From positions 1 through 64,000 of the forward strand of contig CBDEWF010000112.1 in assembly GCA_965243775.1 (NCBI GenBank): 64,000 bases of DNA, given 5' to 3'. Shown in pieces: positions 9,791 through 18,249 of this stretch. The DNA comes from Sansalvadorimonas sp965243775 (GTDB lineage Bacteria > Pseudomonadota > Gammaproteobacteria > Pseudomonadales > Endozoicomonadaceae). The notes under the pieces were generated by a model, which did not search any database, was not told where the DNA came from, and saw only the letters and a program-made list of their open reading frames with translations. A program made the position numbers and the translations under genes. The first letter of the stretch is position 1. The number at the start of each line of letters is the position of its first letter.

Positions 9791-10369
9791 GTGTACTCGG
9801 ACAGTGAACGCCAAACCCTTCTGGATATGGCCCGTAAGACAATTACTTTAGGCAGTCAGGGATTACCTTTGGAAGAGGTGTTCCCGCAGGTGGAGTGCCA
9901 GAACCCGCCAGTTTCTTTCGAAGAAGTCCGGGCCTGTTTCGTCTCCCTGCATCAGGGAGGAGAGCTGCGAGGGTGCATCGGTTCACTGGAACCACATCAG
10001 AAACTTAAGAATGATGTTATTGCCAATGCCTGGTCGGCAGCGTTTCGTGATCCACGGTTTTCCCCGGTTACAGAAAACGAGGTAGATAAACTGGAGTTGG
10101 AAATTTCAGTGCTCAGCCCGGTAGAACCTTTCCCGGTAAAAGATGAGCAGGATCTTCTTCACAAACTGCAGCCGCACCATGACGGACTCATTATTGATGA
10201 TGGGCATGGCCACAGAGCGACCTTTCTCCCCCAAGTCTGGGAAAAACTGCCTCAACCACAAACCTTTCTGGCGCATTTAAAGCGTAAGGCCGGGCTCGGC
10301 CATGATGAGTGGCCGGAAAGCCTCAAGTGTTTTCGTTACCACTGTGAGGCTTTCTCTGAGCAATATTAG
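9791..10369 (+). CDS. amrA: AmmeMemoRadiSam system protein A (AMMECR1-like)
   Basis: AMMECR1-domain protein of about 192 residues. The invariant LRGCIG hexapeptide is present, followed by the family-like SAAFRDPRFSPVTENEVDKL and the ISVLSP strand. A GTG at 9791 is chosen as start because a strong ribosome site, GGAGG at 9781-9785, lies five bases before it. An ATG at 9779 is in frame but would overlap that site. It follows the MEMO-like gene and probably shares its transcript. The family's biochemical role is unknown. The gene is intact and ends convergently only 11 bases from the anti-sigma gene. Confidence 0.9.
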   Translation: MYSDSERQTLLDMARKTITLGSQGLPLEEVFPQVECQNPPVSFEEVRACFVSLHQGGELRGCIGSLEPHQKLKNDVIANAWSAAFRDPRFSPVTENEVDKLELEISVLSPVEPFPVKDEQDLLHKLQPHHDGLIIDDGHGHRATFLPQVWEKLPQPQTFLAHLKRKAGLGHDEWPESLKCFRYHCEAFSEQY

Positions 10370-10380
10370 ATCTGAATAGA

Positions 10381-11088
10381 TCAAATGCTCTTGTTAACAG
10401 GTGTCCACTGACCTTTGGTAACCACAGGCCCCATATCGAAGCCATTCGGTGCACCCTGTATACCTTCCAGAGTAATAACCAGTGGCGAGTTTCTCACGGC
10501 TTCACGCCACTCCGGGCGGATCGGTATACGGTTGATACCGTTCTTGGGCAACAGCCCCAGAGAAACCGGTTCCTGCCCGGCCACCATCAACCACAGCTCA
10601 CAGGCTTTGCCTTCTGGTAACTCATCGGGCTGTACAGCTTCCACATACACCATACCCTGTTCCAGAGAAGCGTTGACGATCCACTCCGGCTGGCTGCTCT
10701 TGCCATGAACGATATAGACATAATCCATGTTCGGGCTGGAACCCGGCAGTGTCACCCAGAACGTCACCGCCAGAACCATCGCTGCAGCGAAACCACTGGC
10801 TCCAATGCCTTGCCAAAAACGAAGGCTGCTCCAAAAACTTCCTGCTTTCTCTGGTTTGGTTATCCGGGAAATTTTCTCCCAGACCCTGACCGGAGGCTGG
10901 ATCGGCTCCAGCTGCTCATTGAGAAGATTAAGATGTTCCCGCCATTGCTGAACATCACTTTGAGCATCATGACTCATCGCCAGCAGTGCTTCAAACCTCC
11001 CTTTTTCGGTCTTGTCGAGAAGACCGAGTACATATTCGGCGGCAGCATCACTGCGTTGGTCAGGATCGCTCAGATTCCACTCAGACAT
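10381..11088 (-). CDS. Anti-sigma factor, RskA/anti-sigma-K type
   Basis: This 235-residue protein has an N-terminal cytoplasmic segment (AAEYVLGLLDKTEKGRFEALL) typical of zinc-less anti-sigma domains. One transmembrane helix lies near residues 95-115, and a C-terminal RskA-like domain contains WLMVAGQEPVSLGLLP and ends GPVVTKGQW. It should hold the adjacent ECF sigma factor at the inner membrane until an envelope signal releases it. Its start lies 19 bases inside the sigma gene, so the two are translationally coupled. The inducing signal and regulon are not visible here. Confidence 0.88.
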   Translation of the reverse strand: MSEWNLSDPDQRSDAAAEYVLGLLDKTEKGRFEALLAMSHDAQSDVQQWREHLNLLNEQLEPIQPPVRVWEKISRITKPEKAGSFWSSLRFWQGIGASGFAAAMVLAVTFWVTLPGSSPNMDYVYIVHGKSSQPEWIVNASLEQGMVYVEAVQPDELPEGKACELWLMVAGQEPVSLGLLPKNGINRIPIRPEWREAVRNSPLVITLEGIQGAPNGFDMGPVVTKGQWTPVNKSI

Positions 11089-11627
11089 TCCTTTAACCTC
11101 GCAAGTCCACGTCGCACCCAGGTTTTCACACTACCCAGCGGGTATTGCAGTTGATCAGACATTTCCTGATGAGTTAATCCGTCAAAATACGCCAACTCAA
11201 TACAGCAGCGCTGCTGCTCTGGCAGCCCTCTCAGGCAGCGATGAATATTATCGCTGCTGCGGGATAGTATCAGCTGATATTCCTGACCGGGACCATCATC
11301 AGCTATATATTGCAAACTTTCATCACTCACTTCCTGCACACGTTTACGCCGAAGCATATCCAGGGCCTGGTTGCGAACGATAGTGTTCATCCAGGTCATG
11401 GGTTTGGCTTTTTGCACATCATAACCTCCTGCATGCTTCCAAATCTTGATGTAAGCATTCTGCAGGCAATCTTCTGCCTGCTCTCTGTCTTTGAGAATAC
11501 GCAGGGAAACGGCAAATAGATTCGCTGATGTCAGGCTGTAGAGTTTCTGCAGGGAGCGGTGCTGCTCTTGCGCACAACCTTGCAGGCATATCTCCAGCTC
11601 CTCGTCTCGTCTGATATCAGAACTCAT
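11070..11627 (-). CDS. ECF RNA polymerase sigma factor, SigK-like
   Basis: This 185-residue sigma-70 family protein has region 2 (SLRILKDREQAEDCLQNAYIK, WMNTIVRNQALDMLRR) and a region 4 helix-turn-helix (LPEQQRCCIELAYFDGLTHQE, PLGSVKTWVRRGLARLKECL). It lacks regions 1 and 3, as ECF factors do. It recruits RNA polymerase to stress promoters. It overlaps the anti-sigma gene by 19 bases, the usual arrangement of a sigma/anti-sigma pair, and is probably autoregulated. No matching promoter was identified by eye upstream. Confidence 0.92.
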   Translation of the reverse strand: MSSDIRRDEELEICLQGCAQEQHRSLQKLYSLTSANLFAVSLRILKDREQAEDCLQNAYIKIWKHAGGYDVQKAKPMTWMNTIVRNQALDMLRRKRVQEVSDESLQYIADDGPGQEYQLILSRSSDNIHRCLRGLPEQQRCCIELAYFDGLTHQEMSDQLQYPLGSVKTWVRRGLARLKECLSGI

Positions 11628-11725
11628 TCTTTGTAATCTGATCCTGTAAATGGCGAAGCAATAATATCATGCAGCCGCAGGGTTCACTGTAAGACTATGT
11701 AAGAACGTAGGTACTGGTCACAGAC

Positions 11726-11820
11726 AGCCATGAGCAGGATTTATACCCTATGGGTACTTTGTGCTTTATGGATAAAATGCCCACCCGCAAAATGCAAATA
11801 TGGAGGGCATTTTCATAGTG
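11726..11820 (+). repeat. Intergenic repeat copy A (two 18-bp units plus hairpin)
   Basis: This copy contains two units of an 18-bp motif, consensus YTTRTGCCCTAYGGGTAW, each centred on a CCTAYGGG-like palindrome. It continues into AAAATGCCC...GGGCATTTT, a nine-base perfect stem. It lies between the sigma factor and Hpt genes. Related copies lie near 51.3, 53.4, 61.5 and 63.4 kb. Confidence 0.6.
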
Positions 11821-11825
11821 AACAG

Positions 11826-12221
11826 TTAGAGAGATCGGATGGTGTCAATAACCTGCTGAAAGGCGGTTGTCATTTTTTCGGCAAGACTCGAGTAGTTACC
11901 AGTACAGTCCCTACGACCATCAGTTTCCAGGGAAGCTGCTATTTCAGCCAGTGCAGTCGCACCAATAACGAAGCAAGAGCCTTTGATACGATGGGCAAGA
12001 TTGGCCACATCCCGAGAGTTACCAGCAGCAATGGCATCCTGGAGATTGGTCAAATCAGCCTGAGTAGTTTCTACGAACTGCTGTAGCATCTCTTTCAACA
12101 GGTCGGGATCATCTCCGATAATCTCTTTCAGGCCATCCAGGTTCAGCATCCGTTCCTCACTGGTCAACTCGCTGCTAAAAAGTGCTGTAAGACCAAATAT
12201 AGCCTTCAAAAACTGTTTCAT
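11826..12221 (-). CDS. Hpt-domain phosphotransfer protein
   Basis: This 131-residue protein has a single histidine phosphotransfer domain. The phosphorylatable histidine lies in LAHRIKGSCFVIGA, preceded by the usual EIIGDDPDLLKEMLQQFVET helix. In this family the domain relays phosphate between hybrid histidine kinases and response regulators in the cytoplasm. No kinase or regulator gene is adjacent, so the partner is unknown. The start overlaps the ampD stop by four bases (ATGA), giving an ampD-hpt unit. The first 24 residues before the domain are hydrophobic in part and might not all be translated. Confidence 0.88.
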   Translation of the reverse strand: MKQFLKAIFGLTALFSSELTSEERMLNLDGLKEIIGDDPDLLKEMLQQFVETTQADLTNLQDAIAAGNSRDVANLAHRIKGSCFVIGATALAEIAASLETDGRRDCTGNYSSLAEKMTTAFQQVIDTIRSL

Positions 12222-12757
12222 ATGAGAGAGCGATAACGCAACCAGTCAAAAGCCTTGCCTGGGTCAGTTTTCCGACCAGGAGCAATATCTGAATGGCCGG
12301 TAATATTCTCGACTGTCAACTTTGGATAAGTCCGCAGCAGAGCTTTTGTGACTTCAGCCAGAGTTGCATACTGCCGATCATCGAAAGGCACATCATCAGT
12401 CCCCTCCAGCTCAATGCCTATGGAATAATCATTGCAGCCGGTTCGGTTATTCCAACAGGACATTCCCGCATGCCAGGCTCTGTCATCAAATGAGACAAAC
12501 TGAGTGCAGGTTCCATCCCGTGCAATAAGCAGATGGGCGGACACTTCTATATCTGCAATACCTTGAAAGTAAGGATGCTCTTCAGAATTAAGGCAGTTGG
12601 TGAAAAGCTGACAGATATAAGGGCCACCAAACTGCCCAGGGGGAAGACTGATATTGTGGATAACCAACAATTCAACCTCGCATCCTTCCGGACGGGAGTT
12701 AGAATTGGGGCTTGGATAAATAACAACTCCACTCAGCCAGCCATCGATAATTTTCAT
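12218..12757 (-). CDS. ampD: 1,6-anhydro-N-acetylmuramyl-L-alanine amidase AmpD
   Basis: This 179-residue amidase_2 domain protein cleaves the amide between anhydromuramic acid and the stem peptide during cytoplasmic peptidoglycan recycling. The zinc ligands are visible as the His of LLVIHNISLPPG, the His of GHSDIAPGRKTDPG and the Asp in the same motif. WHAG and IGIELEG are also conserved. There is no signal peptide, as expected for AmpD rather than AmiD. Loss of AmpD raises ampC beta-lactamase expression in other bacteria, but no ampR or ampC is seen here. It overlaps the Hpt gene by four bases. Confidence 0.92.
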   Translation of the reverse strand: MKIIDGWLSGVVIYPSPNSNSRPEGCEVELLVIHNISLPPGQFGGPYICQLFTNCLNSEEHPYFQGIADIEVSAHLLIARDGTCTQFVSFDDRAWHAGMSCWNNRTGCNDYSIGIELEGTDDVPFDDRQYATLAEVTKALLRTYPKLTVENITGHSDIAPGRKTDPGKAFDWLRYRSLI

Positions 12758-12891
12758 ATAGTAGACATTTTCTGGTTGTTACTTTTTCTGAGAATATCGC
12801 AAGTCTTCCTAACAGTAACCTGCAAACTATCGAACTTTTACCGGTCGGTTCTGCCAAATACTACAAAGGAAAGGGGCAAGGATCGAAGGAT

Positions 12892-15800
12892 ATGCAACAT
12901 AGAGCGTCTTCAACAAATAATTTACCTCAGCGACGGACTCGCACTTCTACCGAAACAGATACGGGTCTCCAACAGACTGTTTTCCCCATTAAACGGGCAA
13001 AGGTAGAGTCAGTTAATATCTCTACTGATCAACACGAATCCAGCCAGGCCACAGAAGGCGGCCCCCTCCACCAGAGAACGATTCAGCATTTATCAGCCCC
13101 CCCTGTCCTTGACCGTCGGATCCTGGAAGATATGGAGATCCCCATAAAAACCTGTTTACTGCAACCCTACCAGCCCAGCAGCTACCAGCCAGATACCCTA
13201 GCCATTGCCCGTCCTGTTCACGGGGTACAACATGCCTGCCGAACTGCCATCTGGGCTCTGGCACTGTTGCAACTACGCAGACAACTGGGGGATCAATCAG
13301 CTCTTGATTTCCCTGACACTATGATTCCTCTCCTGCTCAAGACCTGCCTGTTCCATGATTCCGGCAGAGAAGGCGACGGAGAGGATAAGCCAGAATGGGA
13401 AAGAGCTAGCGGTAACAATCTGGCAGAACATCTGCGCAATAGCGGCGCAGGACAGGTTTTAGCCTGGCAGTGCGGCAAAGCTATCCAGCTCAAGGATAAA
13501 CCCAACCAATGCCAGCATCTGCCTGCACATATTCAGACATTGCGAAGCCTGCTTTGTGAAGCAGACACCCTGGATGTGATGCGGGTCAGGCAATTTTTTT
13601 ATATGGACGGACTGGAGTGTTTTAAGGCCTGTCAGACAGACGAAGAAAGAGACGCAATCCGAACTCTGGCTATTGAGGCATGCAAGATAATCGCTAATCA
13701 GGGAGACCTTCGTTTTGCCACGCACCTGCAGGCCAGTGAAAATGCACCTCCCTTTTACCATATCGCGGCTAACCTGAACGAAAACACCCGGAAAAACTGG
13801 GAGCATCACCCTCATCCCCTATGTCTGCAGCTACAGGCGATTAGCAGCCAGTCAAACTTTATCCAGCTTTTGCTACAACCTTTTACTGGCAATTTAAAAC
13901 CGGACAAACCACCATTTTCCTTTAAGAACCTCACCAAGACAGCAGCTCCAACAGGTAGCTGTAACAAAGGAAAAAGTGGCGTATATCGCGAAAACGGCAA
14001 TGGACAACGCTATTACATCAAGGAGGCCACCTGCCGGGATGACGCCTGTAACCAGGTATTGATGGCTAATATCGCTCGCCTTTTGGGCCTGAAGGTACCA
14101 GACACCCTGGTACACGAAGAGGAGGGCAAGTTCTTTGTCGTCAGTAGCTGGATGGATGGCCTTCAGGGAGGCCAGGAGGCGTTGAACAAACTTCCTCAGG
14201 AGCAATGGGCAAAACTGCTGATTATCAATGTTATTGTCGGTAACGAAGATATCACCAATAGTTCGTGGCAGAATATTGAACTGACTTCTGTTGGTGAACC
14301 TGTGATGTTTGACTGGGATCACGCAGGGGTTGCCAGCCGTTATATACCACTAACACAGCATCAGGCCAGAGAAGATGATTTTTCTTCTATGCCGGTACTG
14401 CTAAAAATACTGCGTGATCCAAACAGCCCCGCTTTAAATTCAAGTCATCTCTCTGTCGCCTGCAAGCCGCTGCTGGCACAACTAACTGATGAGCAGCTGT
14501 CCCAGGCGTTGGCTGATATCCTGTCCAGTTTCGAGGCTGACACGCTCAACCAGCTGATTGAACACAGTGGTTTTCGGGCCGGCGACAGAACCTGGCTGCG
14601 GCAGACTCTCTGGGACCGTATGGCCTGGCTGAGTACTCGGTTTCCACAGTCCCGGGGCAAGCAGACTACTTCCTCTGCTGAATACAGAGCCATAGAGGCC
14701 TCCGGAACCCGAGGAGGCTGGTTACTGGTCAAAAACAGTGATATTCCTGCCGGTCAGGTCTGTATTGAGGAATACCTGGACCATCATTCCAGACCACAGA
14801 CTCGCATGACTCTCCGGCTCTCCCGGAAAGCCAGCAACCGTCTTTCCGATAACCTTGCCATTGAACGCACGTTTCACCGCCTGCAGAGTCAGATTAGATA
14901 TCTTAACTGCAGATCAAAAGAAGAATACAAAGACTGGCGGAGTGATCTGTTACAACTCTCCCATGAGTGTGGCTACCTGGCCGAACAACTGCGACATGAC
15001 AAGAAACGCTGGGCTTCTGAACACCATCAACAGATCGAAAAGGTTGCCGAACAACTGGCAGCCATAGCCGAGAGCAGTCTGACATCAGCGAAAGCCACGC
15101 AATACCAGGATACTGAACAGTTTCCTGTGATTCCAGACACACTGCCAGCCCCTGCCTTTCCGGCACGGGTCACATCTCGATCAGGTGAAAACAGTGAAGC
15201 AGAAAGAGAACTGGCGGAGCACCACTATGGTTTTAGCCGCCTGACCGGCAAGTATACCCATTACTCTGATGTTGATTCCAAAGGAGAATCAAGGGCCACT
15301 GTCAGAGTGATACTCCTTCCAGCCATTGAAAATGAGTCTGGCTCTATTCAGTTCTACGCAGAAAACTTGCCCGAAGCAAAAACCTTTGAACACAAGCTGA
15401 TCATAACCATGCCAGGCCACAGTCAATGTGTTGTGGAAACCCTGTTCAGGGAGTTGCATGGGCTCGGTATTCAGGCCTCACGCCCTGATGTTTCAGATCT
15501 GGAACAGCAGTGGCTTGATGCTCTGGCTAATTACCATGGCTGCTTTGGCGAAATGTCTGATGCTGTTACCCAAGACATTTCTGAAAGCGAAAAGAACACA
15601 GCTTTAAACCTAAAGAAAAGAGAATACCTTGCTAAAAAATTGAACCTGCAAATGAGTTTGCTCGACTGGGAGTGCCACTGCCGTATTCGTACCGGGCGCC
15701 TGGTATTTTATCGCCCAGGTTACCCCCACGGGGTCGCTCAGATGCCTTCTTCCTCCTATTGTCCCTCCCATAATATAAGTTATGCAACCAACCAGAGAAG

Positions 15801-16695
15801 CTTGCCTCAAGTGATGGATACGATGCTTCACAATGAAGCTGCACTGACCTCTTTTGAACGGCGGGCTGATATTGGCTTGGACGTATCATCCCTTCCCTAT
15901 TTTGTTAAACTCGGGGCAGGAGCTGCCACATTTGTCCGTATTTGTGCCCGCGGAAATAACGACCTCAGTGCAGCTTCCAGGCTGCTGGCCATAGAGTTCA
16001 AACCATCAACTCTCGGCAGGCTTGACGCCTCTATTTTTACGGAAGAGGCAAGCTTTAAAGACTCTTATGGCCCACTAACTGCCCACTGCCGTAATAAAAG
16101 AAAGGTGTTGAATACCCAACAGGATTATCAGAACCTGGTGAAAGGGCGAAATACCCAGGAAACCCTGTACACCATGCCCCTCTCTATGCTGGATGAACTG
16201 AGTACAGTGACTATAGGAGATGCCAGGGTGCAGCGGCAATTACTGCACACATTAAAAAGGCGGTACAACCATTGGCCAGACGGCCGCCCGGTTGAAGACA
16301 TTTTCCAGCACTCCCGGCATATCTGGTTTTATGAGCTTACTGATATTAATAGCACTGTTCCTTGCTATATCCGTGAATTCATTAAAGAGTGCGGCATTGA
16401 CTATTTTGAACATTTAATAAATAACAACCCTGATTTTAAAAATGGTAAATTAATCAACCTTGACAATCTGACGATCTCCCCAGATAGAAAGACATATATT
16501 AGCAATATTGACTTCAGGCACTGCTCTATGAACAATGTACGACTGAGCAATGTGGAATTTCACCAATGCCATTTTACTGCTGAACAGTTTGAAACTATAG
16601 AAGTCAAAAACATAACGTTCAAAAAATGTATTTTTACCATGAAAATAGGCACTGAACGGGCAAAAAGAACCCGCCTCGCCGACAGGCAAGGTTAG
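12892..16695 (+). CDS. Large putative effector: SidE-like phosphodiesterase plus kinase-like domain
   Basis: This 1267-residue protein has no signal peptide or membrane segment. Residues about 105-235 resemble the phosphodiesterase domain of Legionella SidE effectors: HGVQHACR at 110-117, HDSGREGDGED at 155-165 and ADTLDVMRVR at 224-233. Residues about 352-480 look like a HipA/phosphoinositide-kinase-like fold, with GKSGVYRE, lysine 377 in YYIKEA, a catalytic-loop-like GNEDITNSSWQN from 450 and FDWDHAG at 473. A helical, coiled region follows near 600-720, then about 450 residues I cannot assign. Pentapeptide-like repeats (DFRHCSMNNVRLSNVEFHQC) come near the end. The start has a good AAGGAT site. 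A host-directed effector is inferred; export by the T3SS is unproven. An IS110-type transposase lies 25 bases downstream. Confidence 0.7.
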   Translation: MQHRASSTNNLPQRRTRTSTETDTGLQQTVFPIKRAKVESVNISTDQHESSQATEGGPLHQRTIQHLSAPPVLDRRILEDMEIPIKTCLLQPYQPSSYQPDTLAIARPVHGVQHACRTAIWALALLQLRRQLGDQSALDFPDTMIPLLLKTCLFHDSGREGDGEDKPEWERASGNNLAEHLRNSGAGQVLAWQCGKAIQLKDKPNQCQHLPAHIQTLRSLLCEADTLDVMRVRQFFYMDGLECFKACQTDEERDAIRTLAIEACKIIANQGDLRFATHLQASENAPPFYHIAANLNENTRKNWEHHPHPLCLQLQAISSQSNFIQLLLQPFTGNLKPDKPPFSFKNLTKTAAPTGSCNKGKSGVYRENGNGQRYYIKEATCRDDACNQVLMANIARLLGLKVPDTLVHEEEGKFFVVSSWMDGLQGGQEALNKLPQEQWAKLLIINVIVGNEDITNSSWQNIELTSVGEPVMFDWDHAGVASRYIPLTQHQAREDDFSSMPVLLKILRDPNSPALNSSHLSVACKPLLAQLTDEQLSQALADILSSFEADTLNQLIEHSGFRAGDRTWLRQTLWDRMAWLSTRFPQSRGKQTTSSAEYRAIEASGTRGGWLLVKNSDIPAGQVCIEEYLDHHSRPQTRMTLRLSRKASNRLSDNLAIERTFHRLQSQIRYLNCRSKEEYKDWRSDLLQLSHECGYLAEQLRHDKKRWASEHHQQIEKVAEQLAAIAESSLTSAKATQYQDTEQFPVIPDTLPAPAFPARVTSRSGENSEAERELAEHHYGFSRLTGKYTHYSDVDSKGESRATVRVILLPAIENESGSIQFYAENLPEAKTFEHKLIITMPGHSQCVVETLFRELHGLGIQASRPDVSDLEQQWLDALANYHGCFGEMSDAVTQDISESEKNTALNLKKREYLAKKLNLQMSLLDWECHCRIRTGRLVFYRPGYPHGVAQMPSSSYCPSHNISYATNQRSLPQVMDTMLHNEAALTSFERRADIGLDVSSLPYFVKLGAGAATFVRICARGNNDLSAASRLLAIEFKPSTLGRLDASIFTEEASFKDSYGPLTAHCRNKRKVLNTQQDYQNLVKGRNTQETLYTMPLSMLDELSTVTIGDARVQRQLLHTLKRRYNHWPDGRPVEDIFQHSRHIWFYELTDINSTVPCYIREFIKECGIDYFEHLINNNPDFKNGKLINLDNLTISPDRKTYISNIDFRHCSMNNVRLSNVEFHQCHFTAEQFETIEVKNITFKKCIFTMKIGTERAKRTRLADRQG

Positions 16696-16720
16696 TCAAT
16701 CTGCATGGCCTGATATCTTG

Positions 16721-17944
16721 TCAGGCTTTCTGTAACCCCGGCAGGTACTCGAACTTCTCCAGCATTTTCAGCCATCGTGGTGCGTTCTTGTGTACCATCA
16801 AAGCCTCATAATCAATATCCGGATCATGGTATGGCTGGAGCTTGCTCAGCAGGCAATGTATTACCCTGAGCATCTTATGAGCTATCGCAATAATGCTGCG
16901 CTTATGACCTCGCCGTATCACCAGGCTCTGGTATTTGCCTTTAAACTGGCTATTGGTTTTGATCGCAGCATTGGCCACTTCACAGAGCAGCCTCCTGAGC
17001 GACTGATTGCCCTTACGAGTTTTGCCACTCTTTCTTTTTCCGGCACTTTCATTATTTCCCGGACACAGCCCCGCCCAAGAGGATAATGACTCCCGACTGT
17101 TGAAGGCTGACATATCTGGGCCAATCTCCGCAATAACCCCTGCTGCTGCAATTTGATCGATCCCCGGCAAAGTTTGTAAAACTTGCCAAGGCTCCCGGTA
17201 GTCAGAACGCACCATCTGGAGGATGGCTTCGTCCAGCGCAGCTATCCGCATATCCAGATACTCAACGTGCTCTCTGATATCCTTGAGAACTGTGCGATGG
17301 GCTGGGGATAGCTCACCGTCCAGGCTTTTGAACAGTACGTCGATTTTACTCTTCATACGACCACGAGCCATCTTTGCCAGTTCGGCAGGATGTTTGCCAT
17401 CAATCAACCCCTGGATCATGTCCTGGGCTGATTTCCCGTGAATATCACTGACTACACCGCCGAGGCGAATACCTGCATCATCCAGAATCTTGTGCAGACG
17501 GTTCTTTTCGGATGAACGCTGACTGATCAGTTTCTGACGACGGCGGAACAACAACCGAAGCTGCTGGATGTCAGGTGGAGGGACAAAGCTGGGGCGAAGC
17601 AACCCGCAACGTCCGAGGGAGGCCAGCCACTGACTGTCGAGTACATCCGTCTTGCGACCAGGGACATTCTTGACGTGGCGGGCATTCACAACCCAGACAT
17701 TCAGCCCGGCCCGGGCAAGGATGTCATGAATGCATTGCCAGTAGTTGCCCGTACTTTCCATCACCACAAGCTCCACAGCCTGTTCCACCAGAAAGTCCCT
17801 GAGGGCTTTGCGATCTCGGCGAAAAGTTTTGAAGGTCCGGGTCTGTTCGTTGACGCTGCCATCATCATCTTCGACCTGTACGGTCACCATGACCATCATT
17901 TTGTGAACATCAAGGCCAGCACAAGACTTCAAAATGGACTGCAT
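16721..17944 (-). CDS. IS110 family transposase
   Basis: Transposase of about 407 residues with the IS110/IS1111 layout. The N-terminal RuvC-like DEDD domain shows GLDVHKM, VVMESTGNYW and GRKTDVLDSQWLA. The C-terminal transposase_20 domain shows LQTLPGIDQIAAAGVIAEIG and SWAGLCPGNNESAGKRKSG with the conserved serine. It appears intact. An in-frame GTG at 17962 is possible, but the ATG at 17944 fits the family start (MQSILKSCAGLDVHK). Terminal repeats could not be fixed by eye; IS110 elements often lack them. It lies directly after the putative effector gene. Confidence 0.92.
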   Translation of the reverse strand: MQSILKSCAGLDVHKMMVMVTVQVEDDDGSVNEQTRTFKTFRRDRKALRDFLVEQAVELVVMESTGNYWQCIHDILARAGLNVWVVNARHVKNVPGRKTDVLDSQWLASLGRCGLLRPSFVPPPDIQQLRLLFRRRQKLISQRSSEKNRLHKILDDAGIRLGGVVSDIHGKSAQDMIQGLIDGKHPAELAKMARGRMKSKIDVLFKSLDGELSPAHRTVLKDIREHVEYLDMRIAALDEAILQMVRSDYREPWQVLQTLPGIDQIAAAGVIAEIGPDMSAFNSRESLSSWAGLCPGNNESAGKRKSGKTRKGNQSLRRLLCEVANAAIKTNSQFKGKYQSLVIRRGHKRSIIAIAHKMLRVIHCLLSKLQPYHDPDIDYEALMVHKNAPRWLKMLEKFEYLPGLQKA

Positions 17945-18249
17945 CGGGCTATTCTCTCTCACTCAAGGATGAGGGCAGAGCCTGATGGAAGAATCGAAGG
18001 CCATAAGCTGACAGGTCAGCAGAGGTCTTTTTACCATGCGTTCACCGTCGTGAGACGGGAAACAATTTGGGGTACGAGCGATTCATCCGGGTCAGTTTGA
18101 GTTCAGGGTTTATGCCGCTGAAAAATTTGTCGACCATAGTCAGGCTCTGCCAACACCCTTGATTAAGGCGCATGACTTCACCATTTTCATGGTTCGGGGT
18201 GGCCAAAGCTTGGCCATGACTGTTTGATGGAAAAAGGCTTCCGAAGCAC
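17945..18249. other. Non-coding flank of the IS110 element
   Basis: About 305 bases without a supported gene. It includes a short perfect hairpin (ggccaa-agc-ttggcc, 18201-18215) and probably holds the left non-coding end of the IS110 element. The exact junction with the next gene is unclear. Confidence 0.4.

Noticed and set aside
18201..18215. ggccaa-agc-ttggcc as an IS110 recombination site or terminator
   Set aside because: The stem is only six bases, with no T-run, and the element boundaries are not known.
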